From positions 34,266,862-34,330,861 of the forward strand of contig CM049307.1 in NCBI GenBank assembly GCA_026874595.1: DNA of 64,000 nucleotides, written 5' to 3'. Under the pieces are notes generated by a model. It made no database searches, was not told the origin of the DNA, and worked only from the letters and a program-made list of their open reading frames with translations. Below, one piece after another: positions 25,180 to 36,837 of this stretch. Numbering within the stretch: position 1 is the stretch's first letter; the number at the start of each line of letters is the position of its first letter. Source of the stretch: Sipunculus nudus (taxonomy: Eukaryota; Annelida; Sipuncula; Golfingiida; Sipunculidae). Both the position numbers and the translations under genes were made by a program.

Positions 25180-26093
25180 TGACAATGGCACCCCCTGGCA
25201 AAAAAAATGAGAAAGAACCAAGCACGTTAGATGTAACGATGGAGGTAACAACGGGACCGAAGTTTGCGACTTGGTCGGCTTATATGCTTTGAACGTCACA
25301 GGAACGGAGTTCGCCCATGTGAACGTCGGCCTGTATAGAGAAGACGGGCTTGCGGCCCTGAAATCAGTATCAGGCCAAGAAGCGGACAGACTCAGAAAAT
25401 AAAAATCACTGGAATTTTCAACACCATGAGCCTACAAATCAAAAGTAGAATCAAACCTGAAATCAGTAAACTACTAAGATGTCCCACAGAACCTCCGATC
25501 TGGAAAAGTCATTTCTCATGACAAGATCTTCTACAAGCATGCATCAAAAGAATACGAGCAAGCACTGAAAAAAAGGGTGGATACATGCCGAAGCCCAGTT
25601 ACACGACTCCGGAAGAAACAACCAAAAACACCCGGAAACACCGAACCAGAAACATCATTTCGTTTAATCCACCCTTCAGTACGAACGTCAAGACAAACGT
25701 CAGCAAAATATATTTGAGACTTGTGTCCAAACATTAAAAAAAAATCATTCATTCCACAATAAAAAACAATCTGAAAATCAGCTACAGCTGCATGAAGAAT
25801 ATCTAGCCTATAATCCAAAACAACAACACAAGAATACTATCTGAAAGGCAACAAAAAGAATCCACTCAACAAAGGCTTTGCAACTGCCGTGCCAAATCGA
25901 CGTGCACAACAACGGTAAAGTTAAAACGTACATTGGCATGCCGGAGGCCCCATTAAACAAAGGTTCTACAGCCAAAACAAATCCAAATATGTGGACCCTG
26001 AAAGACAAGCAGCAAAATTCTACATCAACTGGTCTATGATCGAACTATCAAACACATCCATGACTTCTTCCTTCAGGCTAAACCGGCGGTAAT
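25180..26093 (+). pseudogene. Degenerate Penelope-like element: RT palm/thumb to GIY-YIG region
   Basis: Reading across frames on the plus strand recovers a recognisable order. DNGTPWQKK and LDVTME (25178-25245) come first, then GTEVCDLVGLY, then the RT catalytic box YREDGLA (25334-25354; family form YRDDG), then SGQEADRLRK. After a decayed stretch come IISFNPPFSTNVKTNVSK (25654-25707), ISYSCMKNI (~25777), the zinc-finger-like CNCRAKSTC (25879-25905) and KTYIGM (25923-25940), which fits the start of a GIY-YIG nuclease. At least two stops and several frameshifts interrupt it. RT followed by a Cys-rich linker and GIY-YIG is the known domain order of Penelope-like retroelements. Only the second half of the element is present. 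Confidence 0.75.
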
Positions 26094-26129
26094 GACTCAG
26101 ATCCACCACATACCTTAATAATATAATAT

Positions 26130-26132
<3 letters not shown>

Positions 26133-26176
<44 letters not shown>
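26133..26176. repeat. (TA)n microsatellite
   Basis: About 22 TA dinucleotides. Confidence 0.95.
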
Positions 26177-26179
<3 letters not shown>

Positions 26180-27176
26180 ATATAAATACTTCTTTTTATT
26201 GTCTCTGTGACACATTGGAAATACATAACAATTACGTTAATTAAGTTTTTAGAAAAAAAGGTATAATATTTCCAGTACATTCAGTTGATCCAGGGTAAGA
26301 TACATAAATATTCCAAAGTTAACTCAGAAATGGAACCGAAGTCTTTTATTTTTACTTATTTACATATTTCATTTCAAGTATTTTCTCTGAACATCAAAGG
26401 GGGTGGGGATTACATTTACCGCCCCCCCCCCCCCCCCGCTAAAAAAGTGTGTGTGTACATATATACATATACCCCTATCCCTCCCCCTCCCGTATTGACG
26501 CCCCTGGTGGTTAATATGATTAAAAAAACTAATTGACATATTTCTTCAATTTTTTTTGCACGTGCATAGATATGGGTCATAGGACGCCTATTTAAATTAG
26601 GTTCCTAACCTTTACTATGGGAGTTGCCTGGCATATTTCGCAAAATCACACAAAACATATTTCTCAAGTGGATGGATGTATTGTTTTGAAAATCAAAATG
26701 AAATATCTCTTATAGGTTTTTACCTTGATTTTCAAAGTCAAATCAACCGAAATATGCATATTTTATACTCAAAATCTTATTCAAATTTTCAACTAAACTC
26801 TCTGAAAAGTTTGAAAACTATGGACCTTGACCTTGGTCTTCAAGGAAATTTGTTGGAAATAGAATATTTGTTAACCTCACATTTTTATGTACTGTATATT
26901 TATACTTAAAGCTGACACACACAAATTTTTACCACCAGGAATTCAAACATGTTTTTAAATGGGCGACCCTGACCTTCTTGCCCCAAAACTATTGAGGTAG
27001 GCCCTAGTGCATATATTTTGCGTGGTCAACCCCTGATGCAAACCATAAATCTGTGCACGATATACAATATACATATAAAATTTACATACCACGTATAGTT
27101 ATACTAATAAGCGCCATACCTTTTCCACACCTCACTCGCGTATTTGATACACTCTGATACGTAAAAGTATATTAAC

Positions 27177-27178
<2 letters not shown>

Positions 27179-27228
<50 letters not shown>
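27179..27228. repeat. (TA)n microsatellite
   Basis: About 25 TA dinucleotides, 40 bp from a 16-17 base C-run. Confidence 0.95.
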
Positions 27229-27231
<3 letters not shown>

Positions 27232-30200
27232 TAAAGTAAAGTGTTAAGTGTAAATTTTGGATTAATGCTAGCCCCCCCCCCCCCCCGGCCTCACTCCCCG
27301 GTCGCATTCAGTACTCCCTATCCTCCCAGAATTTCACTAATAATGTTTTAATTTATGTATAAATTCGTTCTGCCCTCCTTGTATTGAAAAACCAACCTTA
27401 ATGTTTAAACATAAGTCACTGGATTGTTAGTATCACAGTATTACTGTATACTCTATTGAAGATCGAACAGGTATGGCTTGAAATATGAAAAAAGGCCAAA
27501 GTCCAAATTACACATCATATCTGATAAATATAGCCTGAGCAGTAATGGGTGGGTCTTTCGTCTGGTTATTCAAATATGACATTATTGTTACAGAAAGTAT
27601 TAAGTGCTCTCTTTCATTAGAAACTGTTGAATTCCAGGGCAACAGAACTATTGTCTGGTCTATTTACGACATCAAAGTACGGAAACTGAGTAAACAGAGA
27701 CCGCCTTACGTTAAGGACAAAAAGTCCATTAAACCCATGTCTGGTCCATTGATATGATGTGCAGCTTCTTAAATTAGTGGTTCCCAGAAAGATTCAGTAC
27801 TACACCAGGGAAGCAAAACTACTGGCCGTAGGTGTTAATTTAACTTAATGATACATATCGGCCAGACAACAGAGTCACACAGATCAATTCGTATATGGAG
27901 GCTTCCTGCAGTTATACCTCATATCTGGTCAGATGGGGGGTATTTACCTTTAACCTGACTTAATTTAGTTTGTATTGTCGATGAATGGTAGACAGTAATT
28001 AGGTGTTAGGAATTTGAAATCAGTCCATCCCAGCAAAAAAATAAAGTATCTATAAAATGTATCGGTTGACATACATGACAAGTAGTTGCATGCCCCCTGC
28101 CGCTACTAAGTGATAATCAGGAAATAAATCATTCTGAAACATACCAAGACACTAGGCATAATACCATTCGCAGGTCAACCTGTATTTTCAATGTTCCCGT
28201 TTGCCTAATTTTCTCATATATGCTTCGTAGGTTTTCGTAAACGTTTCTATCGTCATGGTATGATTAAAACAAAAACATATGGTTTTATACCTATGAAAAA
28301 TATAAAAAAGCACCCCATTATGAAAATATAAAACATATAGGACATTTAAGAACATTTGATCTCTGCTTGTGACAGAATGTATACGTGTATAGGGCCTTGG
28401 ATTTACAGTGCCATATTTAAACAACTGCATGGGGGACCTAGACCTTGGGATACATTAATATAACAATATCCGATTTTAGGTAACTAAACTCAGATCCTCG
28501 TTCCTTCCTTTTTCCACTCAGTGAAAGTATAATCCTGCTTAAATTTATCACCGATGAAAGGATAGTTTATAACGCTCCTTAAGCATGAATAAGTTTATGA
28601 AAAGTATCCGTTCTGATTACCACGTTCATGTAGTATATTAACAATATTTTATCTTTGTCTGTTAATTTACACTTACGGTAGTCATATACGCCCATTCTTT
28701 TTAAAATTGAATAAATAGTTATTTTATGATATTTGTCAGGCGACCGAGGCCCTCGCGAAAATGGACCCAGATGCCAGTCCGATAGGCCTATAGTTAATCA
28801 GCTCATATATATGTTAATCTGGAACTAAGTTTAATACCCTTAATTTTTGTTCCCTGACTATTTGTATGGATTGTATTTGTATGGACTATTTTCATTAATA
28901 ACCGTGTGATCACAAGATTTGCATGCATAAGGAGACCTAAAACTTGTTGCTGAACAGTAGTCTGAAATACATGGAAAGAAAATAGTAGTTTTGATTTGAA
29001 CAGTGTTCTTACTTTATTGTTCCGTTAGTGGGAGGATGTGTTATTACATCTCATATAGGACCAGATCTTCCATGCATTAAATCTGTGGGCATTAAGTTCT
29101 TAACTTCTTTGTGTGACTCGACATTCATCATCTATATGTCCTGTTTTATGGTTCCATCTTGTCAAAACAGGAAGCCGTCGACTATCATTAAATCGCACTG
29201 TTTATAAAGTAGCTTTAAAACACCCAGTAGTGTTGCTAGCCTCAGTCAATCCTGCTCTCCAAATCTAATGTAAGACCCCGGTCTTTATATCCCGGGATTA
29301 TTTTAGTCCGGCTAAACACATCACACAGACGTTTTAAATTAAATTATAAAGCCGAAGTGAAAAAGATCCCGTAGTTATATCCGAGTATCTCATCTCACTT
29401 TTACCATTTCACACAAAAAACCGTCAGCTCGGTCACATTACAAACGAAAACGGTGATTAGTCAGAAAAGATGCATAGCCATTGGAAACCTCATATTAATT
29501 AGTCAGTTAGCGTAAACATAAATGTCTAAATCTGAATTGAACATCAAAGTCACGTAATGGAATCTTTCAGAGCTCACTTTGACAATTCATTAGACTCGGA
29601 AGATTACGATGAATTTCACTAAAATATCAACCAAGTTTTTGCTCGTTCAGATGGTTTATCCAAGGCCTCTCGATGAAATCGTCCCACACAGTTCGTTAAC
29701 GACATTGATTATCTTCGTTTTAATTCTTTCCTCCGTAAATGTAATTTATATGATTCACTTATAAATTCTGAATGCCTCAATCCTTGCCAGCACAATATTT
29801 CAGTAAAAAAACTGATGACTCTTATATGATCGTCTGCTATATGTATTGATATGCACAAATATTTGACAGATAATTATTCCGGCAAATATAACTGATATAT
29901 CGACCTTTAAGAAAGGCGTACAGACAATGAACAGGCGATGATGCTTAAATGATTTAATTCCAGTAGCGCTGTCTATATTTACCAAATAAAAAACAGGAGT
30001 GAAGGTCCGCACCGCGCCGATCATATGCATGCGCATACTCTCAGATATCCAAAACACTACTAGAAATCTGCATTCTAAGGAATGCAAGCCTCCGCCATGT
30101 GGGGTTCCCTATTGAGGGATGCGCCCAAGACAGTTTTTTTTTTTTTGCGTTCATTTTTCCCAGGTTCATCCATGCATGAGTGACTCTATATTTGTGAATA

Positions 30201-30834
30201 TCCTTCGATGACTTTCCTGAATCCGGATCTTATGCCGGATCAACACATAAATCTAATCGATTCATTATTGGCTCACAAACACACATATGAACGGGGATGA
30301 AAGCATACTCACCTGTCGGAGGCCGCAAAACGGGTCATAAATAAGATTTATAGATTAAAATGACGTATGCAGTATTCGGTATTCATTACAGGTACTGGAT
30401 TGTTTCTAGTATCTTGAGAAATAGTTTGGTACATGTATATAATAAGGGTCCACTTTGTAATGGGTGCCATAGTCTGAAACGTGAACACACAATTAAAGAT
30501 GGCGCCGAGGATCCTCTTCAGTTCAGACCAGTAGGACCTACACTGACTTCCGCTGGTACATGTACTAACAATCAGTGCACATTGAATCATCACCACCGAC
30601 GCAGACATCGTCAGTCTTCATGACGACAATTGCACTTAGATTATTTTGAAGACAAAACGCCACCCTTATATACCATCATATTATGATTTTCAGATTATTT
30701 TTTATACATTGCTTCTTAAAGATGATTTCTGTTTAGGCGCCCATGAATATTCTCCCACGCTCCTGTAGCCAAGAGGAATAGTCCCTATACATAAAACTGA
30801 ATTTACAGCAATAAAATGATGTAACAGCGCTCCT

Positions 30835-31815
30835 TACAACACTCGTGGGCCAGGTTTGTTCAGAGAATTTGTGGGCGTAGGGGTCGGGGGTACAGGAGTA
30901 CGGATATAACATGTGCCATACTAAATTTTCATGATATGATATGAAATATTGCCCGATAGCTTTATTGCCCGAAAGAGTGAGGGGACAAATGGCACTTGGT
31001 GGAAATCTACCTCTTCTTAAAAACTGCCCTCCCCCTTCCCCTTTAACCTATATTGTTTCTTGTAAGCTTTTCCCTTAAAGTTTTCCCTAGACACATAAAA
31101 ATTGGTAAGTTGTTTTATACATGGCGACATGGTGTTTTCATCATTTGGTATACCATTTGGTGATTATATAACCCTACCCTTATCTTAAATCCTAACCCTA
31201 TAATTTTTTTGATTTTCCAGGAAGATAAATACAAGCGAGTGTTTTAGTGTGTTTAATGTGTCAGGAACCCATGCCTGTTTACTAACCCTTACATTAACCT
31301 TAAAATCAGTTACCCTAAACAAACTCGATAAAGTTTTCCCTGAACACATAAGAAAGGGTAAGCTGTTTTATATATATTGCAACACAAAGCGACATGTTGA
31401 TTTCCCCATATGTAATACCCGTTATTATATAACCATACTTTTTTTACCCTAACTCTAAGAATTTTAGATTTTCCGCGAAGATAAAATACGAACAAGTGTT
31501 TCAGTTTGTTTAATACGTTATGTACACAAGGGTTTAAATAACCCCTTGCCTTAACCTAAAAATCAGTTACCCTAAACAAACTCAATGAATTTATTTTCCT
31601 CCACACATAAAAGTGGGTAATATGTTTTATATTTGGCATACGAATTATCGTGTGGGAACAAGATACAATCGCGTGTGGACGAGATACTATCGCGAGGGAA
31701 GGAGATTCTTATCGCGTGGAAACCAGATATTGTCGCGTGAGAACTAGATAATTACCAAGTGGGAACGACATACTATCTCGTGGGAACGAGATATTATCGC
31801 GAAGGAAGGAGATGG
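30835..31815 (+). repeat. Paralogous segment, block 1 copy A
   Basis: Collinear with 47020-47710. Shared landmarks in order: CGTGGGCCAGGTTTGTTCAGAGAAT; ACATGTGCCATACTAAATTTTCAT; a polypyrimidine CTCCCCCTTCCCC; AAATCAGTTACCCTAAACAAACTC; then the TATCGCG array. Within copy A the AAATCAGTTACCCTAAAC portion occurs at ~31300 and ~31560, with a weaker copy near 31070, so this arm also carries an internal ~250 bp tandem repeat. Confidence 0.75.
31645..31812. repeat. ~21-bp tandem motif TATCGCGTGGGAACGAGATA
   Basis: Seven or eight imperfect units of about 20-24 bp. CpG-bearing TCGCG words are unusual in this AT-rich DNA. A second array of the same motif is at 47625-47710. Confidence 0.85.
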
Positions 31816-32944
31816 ATATAACATTCAGTGTGTAATAAAAATATCTTAATATAAATGTTTGATTATAGTTGGCCTACAGAGTTTAATCTGTTGCACTTGG
31901 TAAGGTTCAAACACCCGTCAACTACTACGGTTTATGTCCATGTCAAAGTTTAAGCTAAGTTAAATTTTATGCTGCATCATAACACCTGTACTGGCCTGAC
32001 TATATATAGGTTTACAGTCGTGAAAAGCGATAAAATAGGGAATACGCTATGTCGCGCATGACCTAGAAAAAAAGTTAAGTTATAAAATTAATACCAGCGG
32101 CAAATCTGTCATCCATTACTTGTACTCTGGTAAAAGGTCAGTTTTATAAAGTAAGTCTATGGAGCTTTAGCGCAAACATGGGGAGAAGAAAAATATCAAT
32201 ATAGAAATAAGTTTAAGTCATTAACCGAACAGTCCTGCCGTCCCTGCGGGGGAGGCCTAATTAAGAATACATGTAGCCTACCTCGTATATAAATGTTATT
32301 TGATTTGGGACCATTGATACCCCCGGTCATGCATGGTGTCACATACTTGGATTTGATACTTTTACACCGACAGGGAGCTAATTAGATAGGGAATATGGAA
32401 TACAGGACTGTCTCTTTGGAAATAATGATCTGAATTCTGGTGAAAGTACTGCCGATATATAACAAAACTGTATTGTCAGATCTCTAGCTTGATTGAGAGT
32501 GGTTCTGTACATAGCAGTGATCTCCACCCGGCGTGGCTTCATGAGTGTCACATGACGGGTCTCGCGAGAGGTACTGGTCTGACGGGACGGTTCGTGATCC
32601 GGCTTGAGACCGGAAAAAGCCGTGAATCCAGACCCAATTATCTTAATATTCATGGAGCATCCTTGAACAATCCGTTAACCCCAGAGGTGCACCCTTTTAG
32701 TAACTAGAAAGGTTATATTGGTCATAGATGATTGGCATATGTAAAATTAATAACACTATCATCCCTGCAAGGTTAGCGGATGCCATGTATTTATTCCCCC
32801 ATGGGCATTTGGATTTTGGAGCTGTAAAAGTTTAGTGATATAAAACTGAGTGGTATATTGTACCCCTCACAATTGAGCATCGTTATTCATCATTAAATTT
32901 GGCATAGAGCGCCTCAATTGTACATCTCTACGATACTATGTGGC
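31816..32944. other. No gene recognised
   Basis: Opposed overlapping frames at 32378-32707 sit in a GC-richer stretch but show no domain. The copy-B segment has only ~280 bp between the flanking paralogous blocks, so this is part of extra sequence specific to copy A. Confidence 0.4.
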
Positions 32945-33146
32945 GGTGATAGACCCTGCGTAGGAGTGGAACTTTAACATTATCATTTCTTACTTAACCT
33001 TCATCATTCAGAGGGAAACTAATACTCAATCTAAACCAATAAAACGGGCATATGTATATATCCCCAGCATATAGTTATATATGATGAAGAGTTGAGTAAG
33101 AAAATGATAATGTTAAAGTTCAACTCCTACGCAGGGTCTATTCACC
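32945..33146. mobile_element. Foldback MITE, 202 bp with ~65 bp inverted arms
   Basis: The left arm (32945-33010), containing TAGACCCTGCGTAGGAGT and AACTTTAACATTATCATTT, is repeated in reverse complement at 33080-33146 with few mismatches. No clear target duplication; no coding capacity. Confidence 0.8.
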
Positions 33147-33179
33147 TAAAACCTAAAATTAGGTCATGTATACCTATAT

Positions 33180-33660
33180 TCGGCGAGCTACTGACCAAAA
33201 ACATCTCAAGGATCCAGGCAGTCTGACAGGGCACAAAACATAACTGTTGCACCTAGAATCTTCTTGTGGAGGTCCTTTGAAATTCTCCCATGACACCTGA
33301 AATTTCGTCTCTGTGACCTTTGACCTCTGAGTTACGGGGCCTGTTAATGCATGTAAGAATAAGTTAAAAATATATAAAAACTCCAGTATCTGAATAACTA
33401 ATGCTTTCATGGCCGTGATTCTTTTCGTGCATATTAACCATGGAGGGTTTCGTCAGTTCCTGAAAAATGGTGGGCCATATATCTATTGAGGCCTTTCAAT
33501 CAAGCAGATTTGAGACCTTCAAATCAAGTAACCGTTAATCCTAACAAACTTAAAACTGTTCATCTAGGAAGGACCTAAGCAAATCCCCCTGGAAACCTGA
33601 AATAAGGCCATGGTGACCGATATTTTGCGAACTACGAGACGATTGAAAGGAGGATTGAAA
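33180..33660 (-). repeat. ~155-bp satellite family, reverse-oriented block
   Basis: The reverse complement contains the landmarks of the 54.4-56.7 kb array: CAAAATATCGGTCACCATGG, TTATTTCAGGTTTCC, TTGCTTAGGTCCTTCC, AAGATTCTAGGTGCAAC and TGCCCTGTCAGACTG. About three diverged units. Confidence 0.75.
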
Positions 33661-33750
33661 TCCTACATATAATGACAACAGCATTTTAATCTCGCCTAGG
33701 CGAAATCAAATTCTAATCTCGCCTAGGCGGATAATCCGCCTGGATTCTAA
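33653..33750 (+). repeat. CGCCTAGGCG palindrome-bearing repeat, copy 1
   Basis: Holds TCGCCTAGGCGA (33692-33703), a perfect 12-bp palindrome, and AGGCGGATAATCCGCCT (33725-33741), a 17-nt palindrome around a central A. Similar to 34271-34362 with GATTGAAATC at its start and CCTGGATTCTAATTTCGC near its end. Confidence 0.75.
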
Positions 33751-33762
33751 TTTCGCTTGTAA

Positions 33763-33767
<5 letters not shown>

Positions 33768-33808
<41 letters not shown>
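33768..33808. repeat. (TA)n microsatellite
   Basis: About 20 TA dinucleotides. Confidence 0.95.
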
Positions 33809-33809
<1 letters not shown>

Positions 33810-34197
33810 CTTACGATCTTAGTGTGCTATTATCTAGGACTACTGTACTGGAGGACTGTAGTTGCTTCTATCATCTACTGCCACTGCCAATGAGTGCATA
33901 TATAAATTATTTATATTAAGCGTATAATGTACGCTAAGGATTTATAAAAAACTGCTCTTTTTGTTTGTTTAGATGCATTAGCTTCAATTTGAATTATGAA
34001 GTGTCAAGCAAGAATTGTTAACTCCCACACCCACACCCACGAAGGTTTTTTAACCCCAACATAGAATTGTAGGGATGAACAATACTCAAATAAGATGACT
34101 AATTAGCAATGCTCAATGGCAAATGTGTATGGAAAAAAAACAATCAAATAAACATTATTAACCAAATAATGAGTGAAGCAGAAAAATAGCTAAGATT

Positions 34198-34362
34198 TTT
34201 TTATATGGCCTAGGCGAAATCAGAACTTGAATCTCACCTAAGATAATTTAAAATCAGAATAGCCAGAATAGATTGAAATCAACATATAATCACAACAGGA
34301 TTTAAATTTCGTCTAGTTGGTTTTAAAATCCACTTGGATTCTAATGTCGCCTGGGTGGATAT
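34198..34362 (+). repeat. CGCCTAGGCG palindrome-bearing repeat, copy 2
   Basis: Carries GGCCTAGGCGAAATC (~34208), then GATTGAAATCAACATATAATCAC and CACTTGGATTCTAATGTCGC. Same order as copy 1 but more decayed. Confidence 0.65.
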
Positions 34363-34471
34363 CTATCTATATATATAGATAACTATAGATTCTAACCACA
34401 TTCACCTGATGATCGGGTCGCATCCCGTGAAACAGTCTGTTGTGAATTAACAGTGTTGTTTTTCTTCAGAG

Positions 34472-34474
<3 letters not shown>

Positions 34475-34539
<65 letters not shown>

Positions 34540-34540
34540 A
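34475..34540. repeat. (TA)n(TG)n microsatellite
   Basis: About 21 TA dinucleotides followed by about 11 TG dinucleotides. Confidence 0.95.
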
Positions 34541-34599
34541 TTGTTTCATATATCATGAATTAAATACATCCTGGCGATATTATTTAACAATATGGGAGT

Positions 34600-35690
34600 G
34601 CTTATCTATATAATTAATACGCAGTTGGGTTTTTATTTCTTGACACAAATGTATAACCAAGTCAGGTCATGTTAAATGGAAGCCTCACATAATAATAAGA
34701 CAGGGTCAGGGAAACGTAGTTAGTAATATTTGATAATGTTGTGTTTATTTTTATCATTGCTTTCGTTGACCAGTAGATTTTTTTGTTGATGTATCAAGTA
34801 ATTAAACTGAACATAAATTATAATAACTGTACTGTGGTTAGTTGTGATTAGCTGACGGAGGCTTAGCAGGTGATATCCATGTAGAGAAGTCTGTCAAATA
34901 TTCGTTGACGAGAACTTTACCGAAGTTTTTCGCGGCAGGTACAAGTATATATAGAGGCCGGATCTGAGGCCGCGGGAGAGCGTCAGTCTATACGTCTGAG
35001 CAGCTTGACTTGTTGTGGATGTTAGTCAGAGTCAGTCAGGAGAGAGACAGTCAAGAAGCCTTCTAACCAGATAAGACGTGGTGTGTAGATTTGCACCAGA
35101 CGGCATGTGTTGTCAAATACCGCGTTCAAACGAGTTCTTTTATTTAGCCGAGAAGGGCTTTGGAAGTCTTGTGGACCGTGTTTTGTGAAGTAAGAGCCAA
35201 TTAGCGGCGGGCGAAAGCAATCAACTGTTGAAGACTTGTATTGTGTATTTCGAGCCAGTCAACGGCGCTGAAAGCCTATTGTTAGATGTTACCGGAATAA
35301 ACCTGTGTTTTATTACCCCTAGACAAGTGTGATTATTTGGACTTTAGCATGAAAGTTCCCGGTCAATTTATGTTCGCTGCGTGTGTAGGTTGACAAAGGT
35401 TTACCTGCTTCCGTTCTGATCTAGCCTTCGAAATTTGGTACACGTATCGGCGGTATGCTCTCTAGGGCAATTTTGTTTTATTTTGCGGGATAAAGCCCTA
35501 ATTATTAATAATTTTAATATATCCCCAAAAGGTGCCCCTATTTCTTTTGTGCTTTAAGGTCCTCCATGGCTTTCACGTTTTTCAGGAGGCGCCTTTGGAA
35601 TTTTCCTACGTTTCGAGCTCACTGGCCACAGAGCGTATTATGCAATTCGCGATCACAGGCCACTCTAATCTCCATTGATCGAAATGCTTC
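34600..35690 (+). repeat. Paralogous segment, block 2 copy A (interrupted by LTR)
   Basis: Matches 48028-48395: TCTATATAATTAATACGCAGTTGGG before the insertion, then after it CTTCCGTTCTG, TCGAAATTTGG, TTGTTTTATTTTGC, ATATATCCCC, CTTATTTCTTTTGTGCTT-like and CAGGAGGCGCCTT words in the same order. Copy B has no counterpart of 34650-35395. Confidence 0.8.
34650..35395 (+). mobile_element. Solo LTR (746 bp) nested in a paralogous segment
   Basis: Absent from the matching position in copy B (~48070). It begins TGTATAACC and ends GGTTGACA, near-inverted termini of TG..CA type. A TATA box lies at 34946-34954 and an AATAAA at 35296-35301, followed by a ~95 bp U5-like stretch, in the order of a U3-R-U5 unit. 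No internal retrotransposon region or second LTR is present, so it is most simply a solo LTR. The target duplication is obscured by the shared ACAAA at both edges. Superfamily unknown. Confidence 0.65.
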
Positions 35691-36393
35691 AACAGGAAGT
35701 AAAGCCTTTTTAATTCAAAACAAAGACCTCATGGCTTCGCTTTCAATGCGAGCGCTTTACGACCATTCACACCACCACCGTTTGATTTTTTATGGGTTTA
35801 CAGGTATACTGATTTCTATACATTCATAAATACCTTTTCATTATAACTATGGTTTCAATAGTTCATCTAATTTATGATTTGTTTGAATAAAAGGCTGTTC
35901 AAAGTCACACATTTCGGGGGGTGGGGGGTGGGGTGCACACATATTTTTTTATGGTCCGCCATCTCCAGGGACTTGGAAACATAAAAATATATATGTAAAT
36001 CTTTATAAAGGGATTCTATTATCAAATTGGTTTCTGCGACGCGAGTTCGGAATCTCTAGACCCCTCGCTGTTTTGGTGCAGTATGCTGTATTTCTCCTAT
36101 ATGCAGAGGTTACATTGGTCCGGGGTGCGTTTCATTGTGTTAGAGCAAAAGCGACAAGTCGATAGTCCTACTAAACAGGCCAAGTGAATTAATTTCGAAA
36201 CGCCGACACCTGAAACTATCAAACCATGTAAAAAGTTATAGCTGGGTTCCAAACAAGCGTCAGGTTATATGATGATTGCCCGGGTGCAACGGCATGAAAC
36301 ATCGAGTAATAACACGATGCTCCAGCGTGCTTTAACGTTTCGTGAATCTGCTCTGCCTTAGCTGTATCGAGCACTATACTGCAAATACTGGAA

Positions 36394-36396
<3 letters not shown>
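35691..36396. other. No gene recognised
   Basis: Follows block 2. An 87-codon plus frame (35566-35829) crosses the edge of the paralogous block and is partly conserved as words in copy B, but I cannot assign it. Confidence 0.35.

Positions 36397-36449
<53 letters not shown>
36397..36449. repeat. (TA)n microsatellite, left of MITE
   Basis: About 26 TA dinucleotides. A further TA run (36738-36756) lies on the other side of the MITE, so the MITE appears to have inserted into one TA array. Confidence 0.95.
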
Positions 36450-36451
<2 letters not shown>

Positions 36452-36452
<1 letters not shown>

Positions 36453-36737
36453 AGTGGCGTAAACAGTGTGGTGGCCGGGGTAGCTTCCCCCCCCCCCCCC
36501 ACCCCGGACCACCTTAAACGGGAAGGGTGAAAAAATTGGGAAGGGGGAAAAAAGGAAGGAAAGGGGGAAGAGGGAAGAAGGGACAGGGAAGGAAGAACAA
36601 AAGGGGAAGAAAAGGAAAGAAAAGGAAAAGAAAAAGGAGAAAAGGGAAGGATAAAGAAAAAAAGATGTACAGAAACGGGAACGTCTTGAGTCTTGCCCCC
36701 CCCCCTCCCCGGACGGTCAGGACTGGTTACGCCCCTG
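36452..36737. mobile_element. GGCGTAA MITE (286 bp) inside a TA array
   Basis: Left end CAGTGGCGTAAACAGT; right end, reverse-complemented, CAGGGGCGTAACCAGT. Contains C-runs near both ends and a purine-only tract (about 36526-36665) of GGGAAGAAAGG type. Related in design, though not in core word, to the GCGGATCC family. Target duplication cannot be judged within TA repeats. Confidence 0.75.
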
Positions 36738-36837
36738 TATATATATATATATATATGACATTCTCAAAGATGCAGAACAGTACCTTCCAAACTGTGGGGC
36801 TGTGTCCCCTCTATTTTCAAATCCTTGATACGCCACT

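Larger units (their letters stand above)
26094..30834. other. No gene recognised; microsatellites and C-runs
   Basis: Long unannotatable stretch. Holds two (TA)n arrays, a C-run at ~26421 within a short GC-rich block ending GACGCCCCTGG (~26500; possibly a decayed MITE end), and a C-run at ~27271. Opposed overlapping frames at 30348-30623 show no domain. AAGATGGCGCCGAGG at ~30497 looks like a YY1-type core, but no gene start is evident. Confidence 0.4.

Noticed and set aside
25531-26008. Minus-strand frames of 95 and 66 codons
   Set aside because: The plus strand carries recognisable Penelope-like RT motifs over the same bases, so these are antisense shadows.
31165-31205. Telomere-like CCCTAA words
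   Set aside because: Only a few degenerate copies within a local ~250 bp repeat; no perfect hexamer array, so not interstitial telomere sequence.
33653-34362. CRISPR-like or prokaryotic repeat array
   Set aside because: The window is eukaryotic, with only two diverged copies and no regular spacers; the palindromes are better treated as a local duplication.
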